Assembly: GCF_027625935.1 (NCBI RefSeq)
Contig: NZ_CP115300.1
Span: 6,324,001 to 6,388,000 of the forward strand
DNA from: Streptomyces camelliae
Lineage (GTDB): Bacteria > Actinomycetota > Actinomycetes > Streptomycetales > Streptomycetaceae
DNA: 64,000 bases
Direction: 5' to 3'
Both the position numbers and the translations under genes were made by a program. Positions 1 through 9,375 of the stretch are shown piece by piece. Numbering within the stretch: position 1 is the stretch's first letter; each line of letters opens with the position of its first letter. The notes beneath the pieces were generated by a model. It ran no database searches. It worked only from the letters and a program-made list of their open reading frames with translations, and was not told the DNA's origin.

Positions 1-764
1 TCGCCGGTGGGGATCAGGCCCGAGTCGGTCGGGGTGAACCGGCCGGCCGCGAGCCAGAGTTCGTGGCCGTAGATGCTGCCGCTGCCCTCGCCGGCGAGGT
101 TGTAGTACGTGTGGTTGGTGAGGTTGACGACCGTCGGCTTGTCGGTGGTGGCCTCGTAGTCGATCCGCCAGTCGCCGTGCCGGGTGAGGGTGAAGGTGAC
201 CTTCGTCTTCAGCGTGCCGGGGTAGCCCATCTCGCCGTCGACGCTCGTGTAGTACAGGTGCAGACCGACATCGGAGCCGGAGACGAAGGGCTCGATGTCC
301 CACACCTTGGTGTTGAAGCCCTGCTTGCCGCCGTGCAGGCTGTTCACGCCGTCGTTCACGGACAGCTGGTACTTCTTGCCGTCGAGCGTGAACTGGCCCT
401 TGGCGATGCGGTTGCCGTAGCGGCCGATCGTCGCGCCGAAGAAGGTGGTGCCCTTCACGTAGGCGTCGAGGGTGTCGTAGCCGAGCGAGACGTTCGCGTA
501 GCGGCCGTGCCGGTCCGGGATCTCCAGGGACTGGATGATGCCGCCGTACGACAGCACCTTCAGGCGCGTGCCGCCGTTCTCCAGCGACCAGCGGTAGACC
601 TTCGTGCCGTCGGCGAGCGTGCCGAAGTACTCCTTCACCGGCTTCCTGCCTCCGGACGAACCCGTCGAGCCTGTAGCGGCCTGGGCTGTGCCCGAGCCGA
701 GGGTGGTGGCGGCGATGCCCGCCGCCGCGGCGCCTGCGATGACCGTGCGTCTGTTCAGTTCCAT
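1..764 (-). CDS. Aldose 1-epimerase (mutarotase), Tat-exported, 3' part cut by window edge
   Basis: Interconverts the alpha and beta anomers of aldoses. The 254 visible residues follow the galactose mutarotase fold, with an FGTLADG start, a GRYGNRI motif and the catalytic-histidine block NLTNHTYYNLAG. The N-terminus MELNRRTVIAG carries a twin-arginine motif at R5-R6, a hydrophobic stretch and an AQA-type cleavage site near residue 29, so export by Tat is likely. A GGGAG ribosome site precedes the ATG. The C-terminal part, with the catalytic Glu, lies outside the window. It follows the monosaccharide transporter genes on the same strand but behind a strong hairpin, so cotranscription is uncertain. 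A cytoplasmic paralog lies at 19809-20780; the pair may act on sugars outside and inside the cell (inference). Confidence 0.9.
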   Translation of the reverse strand, partial: MELNRRTVIAGAAAAGIAATTLGSGTAQAATGSTGSSGGRKPVKEYFGTLADGTKVYRWSLENGGTRLKVLSYGGIIQSLEIPDRHGRYANVSLGYDTLDAYVKGTTFFGATIGRYGNRIAKGQFTLDGKKYQLSVNDGVNSLHGGKQGFNTKVWDIEPFVSGSDVGLHLYYTSVDGEMGYPGTLKTKVTFTLTRHGDWRIDYEATTDKPTVVNLTNHTYYNLAGEGSGSIYGHELWLAAGRFTPTDSGLIPTG

Positions 765-788
765 GAATGCGGCTCCCGCATAAAGGAG

Positions 789-817
789 GGGCCCCGCCGG
801 CTGTTCCGGCGGGGCCC
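789..817 (-). terminator. Terminator hairpin after the permease gene
   Basis: A perfect 12-bp stem (789-800 with 806-817) with a 5-nt loop follows the permease stop codon and precedes the epimerase. It should end or attenuate the transporter transcript before the epimerase. Confidence 0.75.
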
Positions 818-825
818 GGTCTGAC

Positions 826-2070
826 TTACGAACCGGACTTGCGCTTGTTCCACACGTCGAACCCGACCGCCGCCAACAGGGCCAGGCCCTTGATGACCTG
901 CTGCCAGTCGGTGCCGACACTGAGGAGGTTCATGCCGTTGTTCAGCACGCCGAGGACGAGACCGCCGATGATGGCGCCGAGAACGGTGCCGACACCGCCG
1001 CTCATGGAGGCGCCGCCGATGAACGAGGAGGCGATGGCCTCCAGTTCGAAGCCGTCGCCCGCCTTCGGCGAGGCCGCGTTCAGGCGGGCGGCAACCACCA
1101 GACCCGCCAGGGCCGCGAGCACGCCCATGTTCAGGAACACCTGGAAGGTGATGCGCTTGTCCTTCACGCCGGACAGCTTGGCCGCCGGCAGATTGCCGCC
1201 GATGGCGTAGATGTGGCGGCCGAAGACCGAGTTGCGCATGACGTAGCCGTAGCCGCCCACCAGGACACCGAGGATGATCAGGATGATCGGCGCGCCGTCG
1301 TAGCTCGCGAGCAGCATCGTGAGGGTGAGGATCGCGGCGACCAGGGCGACGAGCTTGAGCAGGAACAGCTTCACCGGCACCACGTCGAGCGAGAACTCCT
1401 GCTGGCGGCGCCGGTCGCGCACCTCCTGCCACACCACGGAGGCGATCAGGACGATGCCGAGGAGCAGGGTGAGGTTGTGGTAGTTGGTGTTCGGGCCGAC
1501 CTCGGGCAGGAAGCCGTTGCCGATCTTCTGCAGGCCGTTCGGGAAGGGGCCGAGGGTCTGGCCCTTGAGGAGGATCTCCGTCAGGCCGCGGAAGAGCAGC
1601 ATCCCGGCGAGGGTGACGATGAACGACGGTATGCCGAAATACGCGATCAGGAAGCCCTGTACGGAGCCCGCCACCGCGCCCACCAGCAGGCACAGCACCA
1701 GGGCGAGCGGCCAGGCCATGTGGTGCTGCACGGTCAGTACGGCCGCGAACGCGCCCACGAACGCCGTGATCGAGCCGACCGACAGGTCGATGTGCCCGGC
1801 GATGATCACCAGCATCATGCCGATCGCGAGGATCAGGATGTAGCTGTTCTGCAGGACCAGGTTCGAGACGTTGCGCGGCAGCAGCAGGTCGCCGCCCGTC
1901 CAGAACTGGAAGAGGACCACGATCAGCCCGAGCGCGATCAGCATGCCGTACTGGCGCATGTTGCGGCGCAGGCCGCCGAGCACCAGCTGCAACAGGCCCT
2001 CGCCGGCGGCCGATCCGTCCTTGCCCGGCGGCGCGGCCGCGGGGGTCTTGTCGGTGACGTCCGTGCTCAT
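826..2070 (-). CDS. mmsB: Multiple-monosaccharide ABC transporter permease (MmsB type)
   Basis: Membrane subunit of a CUT2-type sugar importer. The 414 residues hold about ten hydrophobic segments after a hydrophilic N-terminus of about 35 residues. The family blocks are visible: the GHIDLSVGS motif, [12 protein letters not shown], and the late YAIGGN..AAKLSG stretch. A long insert between the two halves, with the charged run [10 protein letters not shown], matches the longer GguB/MmsB branch rather than the roughly 330-residue RbsC. The ATG overlaps the stop of the upstream ATPase gene by four bases (2067-2070), so translation is probably coupled. The substrate cannot be read from sequence; this branch carries several aldoses in other bacteria. 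Confidence 0.9.
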   Translation of the reverse strand: MSTDVTDKTPAAAPPGKDGSAAGEGLLQLVLGGLRRNMRQYGMLIALGLIVVLFQFWTGGDLLLPRNVSNLVLQNSYILILAIGMMLVIIAGHIDLSVGSITAFVGAFAAVLTVQHHMAWPLALVLCLLVGAVAGSVQGFLIAYFGIPSFIVTLAGMLLFRGLTEILLKGQTLGPFPNGLQKIGNGFLPEVGPNTNYHNLTLLLGIVLIASVVWQEVRDRRRQQEFSLDVVPVKLFLLKLVALVAAILTLTMLLASYDGAPIILIILGVLVGGYGYVMRNSVFGRHIYAIGGNLPAAKLSGVKDKRITFQVFLNMGVLAALAGLVVAARLNAASPKAGDGFELEAIASSFIGGASMSGGVGTVLGAIIGGLVLGVLNNGMNLLSVGTDWQQVIKGLALLAAVGFDVWNKRKSGS

Positions 2071-3644
2071 CGGGTTACCTCTTCGTCCTTTGCGTTGTCT
2101 GTCGGCGCCTTGTCTTTCGTCATCTGGCGCATGAGCACTTCCTGCGTGGCCTCGGACCGTGGCACCTCACCGGTCAGCCGCCCCGCGGACATCGTGTAGA
2201 TGCGGTCGCACATGCCGAGCAGCTCCGGCAGCTCGGAGGAGATGAAGACGACCGCCTTGCCCTGAGCGGCCAGTTGGTCGATGACCGTGTAGATCTCGTA
2301 CTTGGCGCCCACGTCGATGCCGCGGGTCGGCTCGTCCAGGATCAGCACGTCGGGACCGGCGAAGATCCACTTGCTGAGGACGACCTTCTGCTGGTTGCCG
2401 CCGGACAGCTTGCCCACCGGCTCGAAGACCGTCGGCGCCTTGATGTTCATGGACTTGCGGAAGCCCTCGGAGACCTGCCGCTCCGCCTGCTCGTCCACCA
2501 CACCCCGCTTGGCGACCTTCTTCAGCGCGGTCAGCGAGATGTTCCGGTTGATGGTGTCGATGAGGTTCAGGCCGTAGTGCTTGCGGTCCTCGGTGACGTA
2601 CGCGATGCCGTGGTCCACCGCCTCCGCGACGGACTTCGTACGGATCTCGACGCCGTCCTTGAGGACCGTGCCGCCCGCGTACCGGCCGTAGGTGCGGCCG
2701 AAGACGCTCATCGCGAGTTCGGTGCGGCCGGCGCCCATCAGGCCCGCGATGCCGACGATCTCGCCCCGGCGGACGCTGATCGACACATCGTCCACGACCT
2801 TGCGCTGCTGGTCGATGGGGTGATGGACGGTCCAGTTGCGGATCTCCAGCGCCGGTGCCGCGCCCTCCTCCGCTTCGTGCGGGGTGCGCTCGGGGAAGCG
2901 GTGGTCGAGGTCGCGGCCCACCATGCCGCTGATGATCCGGTCCTCGGTCGTCTCCTCCGCCTTCACGTCGAGCGTCTCGATGGACCGCCCGTCGCGGATG
3001 ATCGTCACCGAGTCGGCGACCTTGCGGATCTCGTTGAGCTTGTGGGAGATGATGATCGAGGTGATGCCCTGGTTCTTCAGCTCCAGGATGAGATTGAGGA
3101 GTTTGTCGCTGTCCTCGTCGTTCAGCGCCGCCGTCGGCTCGTCCAGGATGAGGAGCTTCACCTTCTTCGAGAGCGCCTTCGCGATCTCCACCAACTGCTG
3201 CTTGCCCACGCCGATGTCGGCGACGCGGGTCTCCGGGTGGTCCTGGAGACCGACCCGGCGCAGCAGCTCGGTGGCGTGCCGCAGAGTCTCCCGCCAGTCG
3301 ATGAACCCGCCCCTGGCGTGCTCGTTGCCGAGGAAGATGTTCTCCGCCAGGGAGAGGTACGGGGAGAGCGCCAGCTCCTGGTGGATGATGACGATGCCGT
3401 GCTGCTCGCTCGCCCGGATGTCCTTGAACCGGACGACCTCCCCCTCGAAGAGGATGTCGCCCTCGTAGGTGCCGTGCGGATGGACGCCGGAGAGGACCTT
3501 CATCAGGGTCGACTTGCCGGCGCCGTTCTCCCCGCAGATGGCGTGGACCTCGCCCTGACGGACGGTCAGCGTGACGTCCGACAGCGCTTTGACACCGGGA
3601 AAGGTCTTGACGATCGAGCGCATTTCCAGGACGGGTCCCGCCAT
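2067..3644 (-). CDS. mmsA: Multiple-monosaccharide ABC transporter ATP-binding protein (MmsA type)
   Basis: Double nucleotide-binding subunit of the sugar importer, 525 residues. The N-terminal domain has Walker [10 protein letters not shown] (K45), the HQEL Q-loop region, and Walker B LLILDEPT near 164-170. The C-terminal domain has the usual degenerate Walker A (GLMGAGRTE), an intact LSGGNQQKV signature and a second [11 protein letters not shown]. Fused NBDs of this kind define the ribose/xylose-type transporters. An in-frame TTG fifteen bases upstream is possible, but the ATG at 3644 has GGAAGG seven bases before it and is preferred. It lies 44 bp after the binding-protein gene and overlaps the permease by 4 bp. 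Confidence 0.93.
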   Translation of the reverse strand: MAGPVLEMRSIVKTFPGVKALSDVTLTVRQGEVHAICGENGAGKSTLMKVLSGVHPHGTYEGDILFEGEVVRFKDIRASEQHGIVIIHQELALSPYLSLAENIFLGNEHARGGFIDWRETLRHATELLRRVGLQDHPETRVADIGVGKQQLVEIAKALSKKVKLLILDEPTAALNDEDSDKLLNLILELKNQGITSIIISHKLNEIRKVADSVTIIRDGRSIETLDVKAEETTEDRIISGMVGRDLDHRFPERTPHEAEEGAAPALEIRNWTVHHPIDQQRKVVDDVSISVRRGEIVGIAGLMGAGRTELAMSVFGRTYGRYAGGTVLKDGVEIRTKSVAEAVDHGIAYVTEDRKHYGLNLIDTINRNISLTALKKVAKRGVVDEQAERQVSEGFRKSMNIKAPTVFEPVGKLSGGNQQKVVLSKWIFAGPDVLILDEPTRGIDVGAKYEIYTVIDQLAAQGKAVVFISSELPELLGMCDRIYTMSAGRLTGEVPRSEATQEVLMRQMTKDKAPTDNAKDEEVTR

Positions 3645-3688
3645 GGTCGTGCCTTCCAATCAGTGTGGGGTCGGGCAGATGGGCGGGA

Positions 3689-4798
3689 TCACTTGAGCTG
3701 GGAGTCGGTGTAGTAGCCGCCCTTGACCAGCACGTCCTCGTAGTTGGTCTTGTCCACGCTCACCGGCTGGAGCAGGTAGGCGGGGACGACCTTGGAGCCG
3801 TTGGTGTAGGTCGTGGTGTCGTTGACCTGCGGCTTCTTGCCGTGCAGCACATCGTCGACCATGGACACCGCGACCGCGGTCTCCTTGCGGCTGTCCTTGA
3901 AGACGGTCTGGGTCTGCTGACCCGCGATGATGGACTTCACCGAGGCCAGCTCGGCGTCCTGGCCGGTGATGACCGGCAGCGGCTTGCTCGCGGAGCCGTA
4001 ACCGTCCGACTTCAGGGCGGCGATGATGCCGATGGAGATGCCGTCGTACGGCGAGAGCACCGCGTCGACCTTGCCGCTCGTGTACGTGGAGGTGAGGATG
4101 TCCTCCATGCGCTTCTGCGCGGTGGCACCGTCCCAGCGCAGGGTGGTGACCTGGTTGAGCTTGGTCTGCCCGGACTTGACCACCAGCTGCTTCTTGTCGA
4201 TGTACGGCTGGAACACCTTCATCGCGCCGTTGAAGAAGTACTGGGTGTTGTTGTCGTCGTTCGACCCGGCGAACAGCTCGATGTTGAACGGGCCCGTCTT
4301 GCCGCTGTCCAGGCCGAGCTTGTGCACGATGTAGGTGCCCTGGAGGGTGCCGACCTTCTCGTTGTCGAACGAGGCGTAGTAGTCGACGTTCGGGGTGCCG
4401 AGGATGAGCCGGTCGTAGGCGATGACCGGGATGTTGGCCTGCTTGGCCTCCTGGAGCACGTTGTTCAGGGACTTGTTGTCGATGGCCGCGATGATCAGGC
4501 CCTTGACGCCCTGCGTGATCAGGTTCTCGATCTGCGAGACCTGGGTGCTCGGGTCGTCCTCGCCGTAGACCAGCTTGGTCTTGTACCCCTTGGCCTCAAG
4601 GTTCTTGACCATGTCGTTGCCGTCGTTGATCCACCGCTCGGAGGACTTCGTCGGCATCGCGATGCCGATGGTGGCGCCCTTGACGTCGCCGGTCTTCTCC
4701 TTGCTGCCGCCCGAGCTGCTCTGACCGCAGGCGGTCAGGGTGAGGGCGAGGGCGGCGGCTCCGGATATGGCGGTGAGTGCGGCTCTGCGAGTACGCAT
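3689..4798 (-). CDS. chvE: Sugar-binding lipoprotein of the monosaccharide ABC transporter (ChvE type)
   Basis: Extracytoplasmic solute receptor, 369 residues. A basic N-terminus ([10 protein letters not shown]) and hydrophobic stretch lead to an LTAC lipobox, so it should be lipid-anchored outside the membrane. The mature part is a periplasmic-binding-protein type 1 fold, with [13 protein letters not shown] near the start, [10 protein letters not shown], and the family blocks [11 protein letters not shown] and [11 protein letters not shown] typical of ChvE/GguE receptors. Further ATG codons lie just upstream, but AAGG nine bases before 4798 supports this start. It heads the chvE-mmsA-mmsB order. 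About 137 bp separate it from the upstream TIM-barrel gene, so it may have its own promoter. Confidence 0.9.
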   Translation of the reverse strand: MRTRRAALTAISGAAALALTLTACGQSSSGGSKEKTGDVKGATIGIAMPTKSSERWINDGNDMVKNLEAKGYKTKLVYGEDDPSTQVSQIENLITQGVKGLIIAAIDNKSLNNVLQEAKQANIPVIAYDRLILGTPNVDYYASFDNEKVGTLQGTYIVHKLGLDSGKTGPFNIELFAGSNDDNNTQYFFNGAMKVFQPYIDKKQLVVKSGQTKLNQVTTLRWDGATAQKRMEDILTSTYTSGKVDAVLSPYDGISIGIIAALKSDGYGSASKPLPVITGQDAELASVKSIIAGQQTQTVFKDSRKETAVAVSMVDDVLHGKKPQVNDTTTYTNGSKVVPAYLLQPVSVDKTNYEDVLVKGGYYTDSQLK

Positions 4799-4935
4799 GA
4801 TCATCATCCTTGATGTGTGTGGGGCAGGGCTCGGCCTGACGAGGAGAAGGCGCTCCGAGGCGGTGCGGGAGGCCGAGAGATGTGTGGGATTGTGTTTGAC
4901 TACGTCTTCTTTTGTGAAGCGGATTTTCCGGAACG

Positions 4936-5904
4936 TTATGCGGAGATGTCGAACCGGTTGAGCGTCCCGGGCAGCCGTGAGCCGAGGGGCGCCATGTCGC
5001 CGTCGGCTCCGTGCCGTGCGAGCAGGTCCAGGGCCAGCCGGCCGCGCCGCACCCGTTCCCGGGCGGTGGCCAGCGTCAGGTCCCGCAGGTGGTGTCCGTA
5101 CGGGTAGATACCGGGGCTCTTGGACAGGCCGAACTTCAGGTAGAGCGGTGCGCCGCGCCGGATCAGCTCGGCGACCTCGTACATCCGCACATAGCCGCCG
5201 AGATCGTCGGGGGCCTCGATGTACATGTCCATGGGAGCCGCCGACACCCGGCGGATCTCGGTGAGGTGATCCAGCGTCAGATCGCTGGGCACGTTGACGG
5301 AGTCGGCGCCGAGCCGCTCGTAGACGGCGTACGAGGCCGGGTTCACGGGGCCGATGAGCGCCGAGACCTTCAGCGTGGTGTCGGCCGGGATGATGCCGGC
5401 CTCGCGGGCCCGGTGCAGGGTCCACAGCACGCCCTCGTCGGCGACGAGCAGGCACTTGACGCCCAACTCCGTGGCCCGGACGGCGTCTTCGAGGCAGCCG
5501 GCGACGGCGTCGTGGCCGCGAGCGCGCAGTCCGGCCCCCCGCGAGTCGGAGCGCACCGAGCCGCCGATGTCCCAGGTGCCGCGCGGGCCGGTGAACAGGC
5601 AGAGTTCGATGTCGCGTTCGGCGGTGGCCTCGACCATCTCGGTGATCTCGGCGTCGGTGAGCATCCACACGCCGCTGCCCTGGCTGATCCGGTGGATCGG
5701 CACGTCGAGGCGCGAGGATTCCTTGAGCACGACCGCCAGCGCCTCGGGACCCTCGCACGAGGGGATCTCGGTGCGCCAGCGGCCGCCGCCCGGGAAGCTG
5801 TGGGCGGATGCGTCAGCGGGGTCGAGGGCGGGCGCGCTGAGGCCGAGCGCGGCGAGCATCTGCTCGCCGGGCCTGCGGGCTGCCGGGGCGGAAGCGTCGG
5901 TCAC
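4936..5904 (-). CDS. TIM-barrel protein, peptidase-U32-like, function unknown
   Basis: A 322-residue protein with no sure function. The sequence reads as an alpha/beta barrel: repeated strand-helix units such as [37 protein letters not shown] and [14 protein letters not shown], ending in [16 protein letters not shown]. The conserved acidic and histidine positions suggest an enzyme, and the overall pattern recalls U32-type barrels, but no catalytic signature is decisive. The GTG at 5904 has AAGGA six bases upstream; an ATG at 5988 lacks such support. It sits between a dehydrogenase/dehydratase pair and a sugar transporter and carries an operator-like repeat in its leader, so a role in processing the imported sugar or sugar acid is inferred. 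Confidence 0.65.
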   Translation of the reverse strand: MTDASAPAARRPGEQMLAALGLSAPALDPADASAHSFPGGGRWRTEIPSCEGPEALAVVLKESSRLDVPIHRISQGSGVWMLTDAEITEMVEATAERDIELCLFTGPRGTWDIGGSVRSDSRGAGLRARGHDAVAGCLEDAVRATELGVKCLLVADEGVLWTLHRAREAGIIPADTTLKVSALIGPVNPASYAVYERLGADSVNVPSDLTLDHLTEIRRVSAAPMDMYIEAPDDLGGYVRMYEVAELIRRGAPLYLKFGLSKSPGIYPYGHHLRDLTLATARERVRRGRLALDLLARHGADGDMAPLGSRLPGTLNRFDISA

Positions 5905-5927
5905 AAGCTGTCCTTCGTGTTCGAGTC

Positions 5928-5951
5928 GTTCGAGATTTCGGACAAGGTTCG
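5928..5951. promoter_or_regulatory. Candidate operator, copy 1
   Basis: GTTCGAGATTTCG followed by seven less conserved bases and GTTCG, immediately 5' of the TIM-barrel gene. The same arrangement recurs at 8218-8241 before the dehydratase gene. It is probably a site for a shared sugar regulator that is not encoded in this window. Confidence 0.55.
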
Positions 5952-5982
5952 CGGCTCGGGGCGAAAAAAGAGCGAGTATGGG

Positions 5983-6027
5983 GTACACCGGTCAGGGCGC
6001 CGTCAGGTAACGCCCTGACCGGCGTAC
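5983..6027 (-). terminator. Terminator of the dehydratase-dehydrogenase unit
   Basis: A 17-bp stem with one mismatch (5983-5999 with 6011-6027) and an 11-nt loop. Reading the minus strand, a run of six T follows within about 15 bases (5963-5976). It separates the two minus-strand transcripts. Confidence 0.75.
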
Positions 6028-6031
6028 GTCT

Positions 6032-7045
6032 CTAGGGGCGGAGCAGCACCTTGCCCACCTTGGGATCGCCGGCCCCGACGAGGTCGATGGCCTGGGCGAA
6101 CTCGGTCAGCGGAAGCTCGTGCGTGACCAGCGGCAGCGGGTCCAGCAACCCGGCGCCGAAGACTCGTACGGTGTGGGCCCAGGCGTCCGGCGGCGCCCCG
6201 AAGACGGTGTGCACCTCCAGCTGCCGTACGACCAGATCGGTCGGGTCCAGCCCGTCCGCGCCCGGCGCCGGGATCCCGGTCAGGACCAGGCGTCCGCCGC
6301 GCCTGAGCAGGGCGGCGGCGGTGCGCGCGGCGGACGCGGACCCGGCGGTCTCGATCACGACGTCGAAGTCGTCGGGGAGCTCCTGGTCCTTGACGCGGAA
6401 GTCGGTGGCCCCGAACTGCCGTGAGAGCGCCTCCCGGTCGCGCCGGGTGCCGACCACCAGCAGCTCGCCCGGCGAGATCGCCTTCAGGAACTGCACGGCG
6501 AACATCCCGAGCGTCCCGGTGCCGACCACCGCGACCCGCTCACCCGGCTGGGCGTTCCCCTTCAGCGCGGCCGCCGCGATACAGGCGGCCGGCTCCAGCA
6601 GGGCGGCCGCCGTGAGATCGGCGTCGTCCGGCAGGGCGTGCAGCAGCCGGGCCGGCAGGGTGAGCGTGGCGGCCATGGCGCCGGGCTGGGTGAAGCCGGT
6701 CTCCTCGTAGCCGTCGGTGCACAGCGTGGTCTCGCCCGCGTGGCAGCGGTCGCACACCTGGCAGTTGCGGAAACCCTCGCCGACGACCTTGCGGCCGACC
6801 AGACTCACCGGCACTCCGGCGCCCACCGCGCGCACCGTTCCCGACCACTCGTGGCCCGGTGTCAGCGGGTAACGGACGTACCCCTCGGGCCGGTTGCCCT
6901 GGTACACCTCGCGGTCGCTGCCGCAGATGCCGACCGCGTGCACGGTGACCAGTGCCTCGCCGGGGCCGGGCTCGCGAGGCGTGTGCTCCTCGACCCGGTG
7001 CCGGCCCGGCGCCTCGACGACGACCTGGGAGGCGGAGGCGCTCAC
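6032..7045 (-). CDS. Zinc-dependent medium-chain alcohol dehydrogenase
   Basis: NAD(P)-dependent oxidation of a polyol or sugar alcohol/acid, 337 residues. The catalytic zinc site is visible as CGSD (C41) and GHE (H65-E66). The structural zinc cysteines are C95, C98, C101 and C109. The nucleotide fold carries VVGTGTLGM. The GTG start overlaps the dehydratase stop by four bases (7042-7045), with AAGGGG upstream, so the two products are made together. This subgroup includes threonine, sorbitol and L-galactonate/idonate-type dehydrogenases. Its coupling to a sugar-acid dehydratase points to hexonate or pentonate catabolism (inference). The exact substrate is not known. Confidence 0.88.
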   Translation of the reverse strand: MSASASQVVVEAPGRHRVEEHTPREPGPGEALVTVHAVGICGSDREVYQGNRPEGYVRYPLTPGHEWSGTVRAVGAGVPVSLVGRKVVGEGFRNCQVCDRCHAGETTLCTDGYEETGFTQPGAMAATLTLPARLLHALPDDADLTAAALLEPAACIAAAALKGNAQPGERVAVVGTGTLGMFAVQFLKAISPGELLVVGTRRDREALSRQFGATDFRVKDQELPDDFDVVIETAGSASAARTAAALLRRGGRLVLTGIPAPGADGLDPTDLVVRQLEVHTVFGAPPDAWAHTVRVFGAGLLDPLPLVTHELPLTEFAQAIDLVGAGDPKVGKVLLRP

Positions 7046-8199
7046 TTCGTCCCCTTGGGCTTGCGCTGCTCCCAGCCGTCCGCCCACAGGTCGAACCGGG
7101 CCTGCTGCTGCGGGAACTCGGCGGCCGCGTCGACGTCGAGCTCGACGCCGAGGCCGGGCGCGTCGGAGAGGTGGAAGTAGCCGTCCACGACCTGCGGCGC
7201 GCCCTTGACCACCTTCTTGATCTCCGCGTCCGCGAAGTCATTGAAGTGCTCAAGGATCTTGAAGTTCGGGGAGGTGAAGCCGACCTGGAGGGAGGCGGCG
7301 GTGAGCACGGAGCCGCCGACGTTGTGCGGGGCGACCAGCATGTAGTGGGTCTCGGCGGTGGCGGCGAGCTTCCGGGTCTCCCAGATGCCGCCGATGTGGC
7401 CGACGTCCGGCTGGATGATGTCCACGGCCTGGCTCTCGAAGAGCTCGCGGAACTCGATCCGGTCGTGGATCCGCTCACCGGTGGCGACCGGGATGTCCAC
7501 CTTGGCGGCCACCTTCTCCAGCGCCTTGAGGTTCTCCGGCGGCACCGGCTCCTCCAGCCAGGCCGGCTTGAAGGGGGCGAGCTCACGGGCGAGGCGGACG
7601 GCGGTGGCGGGGGAGAAGCGGCCGTGCATCTCCAGCATCAGCTCGGCGTCCGGGCCGATCGCGTCCCGCACGGCCTCGATGAGCGAGACGGCGTACAGGG
7701 TCTGCTCGTGGTCCAGCTCGAAGTGGCCGGTGCCGAAGGGGTCGATCTTCAGCGCCTTGTACCCGCGCTCCATCACCCCCTGGGCGGCCTTGTGGTACGC
7801 CTCGGGCGTTCGCTCGGTCGTGTACCACCCGTTGGCGTACGCCTTGACCTTGTCGGTGACCTTGCCGCCGAGCAGCTGCCAGACCGGCACGCCCAGCGCC
7901 TTGCCCTTGATGTCCCAGCACGCCATCTCGATCACGGCGATACCGGACATGACGATCTCGCCCGCGCGGCCGTAGTCGCCGTACTTCATCCGGCGGACGA
8001 GGTCCTCGACGGCGAAGGGATCCGAGCCGGCAATGTGATTGGCCTCGGCCTCCCGCAGATAGCCGATCAGCGCGTCGGTGTGACCGAGCATCCGGGTCTC
8101 GCCGACGCCCGTGATTCCCTCGTCGGTGTGCACCTGGACGTAGGTCAGGTTGCGCCACGGCGTGCCGACCACGTGCGTGCTGATTCCGGTGATGCGCAC
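7042..8199 (-). CDS. Enolase-superfamily sugar-acid dehydratase (mandelate racemase / galactonate dehydratase-like)
   Basis: A 385-residue member of the mandelate racemase/muconate cycloisomerase superfamily, which removes a proton alpha to a carboxylate. The capping domain covers about residues 1-115 and the barrel carries the expected residues: KALK (148-151), metal ligands E190 in MLEMHGR, E216 in LEEP and E242 in GER, the QPDVGHIGG block (D265, H268) and APHN (H292). The HGR motif after the first ligand is typical of D-galactonate/D-gluconate-type dehydratases. It is the first gene of a two-gene transcript with the alcohol dehydrogenase. A galactonate-type substrate is plausible, but the specificity is not proven. 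Confidence 0.85.
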   Translation of the reverse strand: MRITGISTHVVGTPWRNLTYVQVHTDEGITGVGETRMLGHTDALIGYLREAEANHIAGSDPFAVEDLVRRMKYGDYGRAGEIVMSGIAVIEMACWDIKGKALGVPVWQLLGGKVTDKVKAYANGWYTTERTPEAYHKAAQGVMERGYKALKIDPFGTGHFELDHEQTLYAVSLIEAVRDAIGPDAELMLEMHGRFSPATAVRLARELAPFKPAWLEEPVPPENLKALEKVAAKVDIPVATGERIHDRIEFRELFESQAVDIIQPDVGHIGGIWETRKLAATAETHYMLVAPHNVGGSVLTAASLQVGFTSPNFKILEHFNDFADAEIKKVVKGAPQVVDGYFHLSDAPGLGVELDVDAAAEFPQQQARFDLWADGWEQRKPKGTK

Positions 8200-8217
8200 G
8201 GCAATTGCCCCTCAGCT

Positions 8218-8241
8218 GTTCGAGATTTCGTCACACGTTCG
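8218..8241. promoter_or_regulatory. Candidate operator, copy 2
   Basis: GTTCGAGATTTCG plus GTTCG at the same offset as in copy 1 (5928-5951), about 20 bp upstream of the dehydratase ATG. A weaker relative with TTCGAGA and TTTCG lies near 8312-8328 in the same 201-bp intergenic region. Confidence 0.55.
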
Positions 8242-8385
8242 AAATGCTGGCGTGACAGTAAGGACGGGGCGGTAGGGGTGTCAATGGGTCGAACAGGTAA
8301 CGGTTTCGGCAAGGCTTTCGAGAATTCTTTCGCTGATCCACCAAACCTTCACAGCCACCCCTAGGAACAGTACCGGCGGGGAATC

Positions 8386-8391
8386 TAGTCT
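8386..8391 (+). promoter_or_regulatory. -10 box of a probable leaderless promoter
   Basis: TAGTCT matches the streptomycete -10 pattern TANNNT and ends nine bases before the ATG at 8401. No ribosome-binding site is visible, so a leaderless mRNA is likely. Confidence 0.5.
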
Positions 8392-8400
8392 TCCCGCGTC

Positions 8401-9375
8401 ATGGACTACTGCCACCCGTGCCAACGGCACCTCAACGGCGCCCTGGCCTGCCCCGGGTGCGGAACACCGGCCGGCTCCGCGAGCGCGGACGCGACGGCCG
8501 CGTACGCCTACGCGGGCGCGGGTGCGGGTCAGACGTCAGGGTACGGCGGTCATGTCCCCGCCGAGAGCGGATACGAACCGGCCGGCCACGGTTACGACCG
8601 CGGTGACGACGGCGGTCACGTCCCGGGCGAGGAGTACGGCGTCCGGGTGCCCGTCCAAGGGCAGGGCCCGTCGGTGGAGTACACGCCGGAGGAGTACGAA
8701 CCGGAGGAGTACGAACCGGAACCGGAACCGGAAGCGCATGCGGAATCCGGACCCGAGGTCGAACCGGAGGCCGCTTCCGGGCCCGGGTCCGCCCCCGTGC
8801 CGGGTGGCCGGGCCGCCCGGCGCAAGGGCCGTGGCGCGGCGACCGTGAGTCCCGCCTCCGCCGACGGCAGCCGCCGCGACCGCAAGGCCGCCGTCCACCG
8901 CCGCCGGCGCCGCCGTACCGTACTGATCGCCGCGGGCCTGGTCCTCGGCGCCGGCGGACTCAGCATCGCCACCCTGGGCACGGACGCGCCCTTCTCGCCC
9001 TTCTCCGGCGGCGGTCCGGCCACCTCCGGGGACACGGCGGCGGACGGCACCGCGGCTTCCGCGACGCCGGGCGGCACGGCCGCGCCGGTGAACGACACCT
9101 CGGGCGCCGCCCCGGGCGCCGGTGCCTCCCCGCACGCCTCGGTCTCCGCGTCGGTCTCCAAGTCCCCCAAGGGCAAGGCCTCCGCGTCGCCGAGCGCCAA
9201 GGAGACGGGCAAGGAGGGGCAGTCGGCCCCGGCCGGTACCACCCCCGTCGCCCCGGCCCCCACGGCCACCGCCCACCCCTCCGCCACGCCGACCGGCGCG
9301 CCGACGACATCCGGCCCGACGCCCACGCCGTCACCGACCAAGACCTGCACCCGCTTCCTGTGGTGGTGCACCTGA
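8401..9375 (+). CDS. Zinc-ribbon single-pass membrane protein (SCO2400-like)
   Basis: A 324-residue protein of unknown function. The N-terminus MDYCHPCQRHLNGALACPGCG has two CxxC pairs (C4/C7 and C17/C20) and should fold as a small zinc ribbon. A Gly/Tyr-rich and then very acidic linker follows (repeated EEYEPE, about residues 95-120). A basic stretch (RDRKAAVHRRRRRR) precedes one transmembrane segment near 175-195. The rest is a Ser/Thr/Pro/Ala-rich outer stalk ending in CTRFLWWCT. The basic run before the segment puts the zinc ribbon inside the cell and the stalk outside. From memory, streptomycetes have a conserved SCO2400 family with this layout. No enzymatic motif is seen. Confidence 0.75.
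   Translation: MDYCHPCQRHLNGALACPGCGTPAGSASADATAAYAYAGAGAGQTSGYGGHVPAESGYEPAGHGYDRGDDGGHVPGEEYGVRVPVQGQGPSVEYTPEEYEPEEYEPEPEPEAHAESGPEVEPEAASGPGSAPVPGGRAARRKGRGAATVSPASADGSRRDRKAAVHRRRRRRTVLIAAGLVLGAGGLSIATLGTDAPFSPFSGGGPATSGDTAADGTAASATPGGTAAPVNDTSGAAPGAGASPHASVSASVSKSPKGKASASPSAKETGKEGQSAPAGTTPVAPAPTATAHPSATPTGAPTTSGPTPTPSPTKTCTRFLWWCT

Noticed and set aside
63..824. Long open frames antisense to nearly all genes (for example at 63-824, 2274-3713 and 36002-39352)
   Set aside because: High-GC DNA keeps opposite frames open. These translations are rich in Val/Arg/Asp/His with no domain patterns, and the genes on the other strand have clear motifs.
5963..5976. A-tract near 5963 as an AT-rich horizontal-transfer boundary
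   Set aside because: It is the T tract of the minus-strand terminator at 5983-6027, and the flanking genes have normal composition.
8363..8391. GGAAC near 8363 with GTC near 8388 as a SigE-type ECF promoter
   Set aside because: The spacing is 20 bp, longer than the usual 16-17 bp; the TAGTCT box fits a primary-sigma leaderless promoter better.
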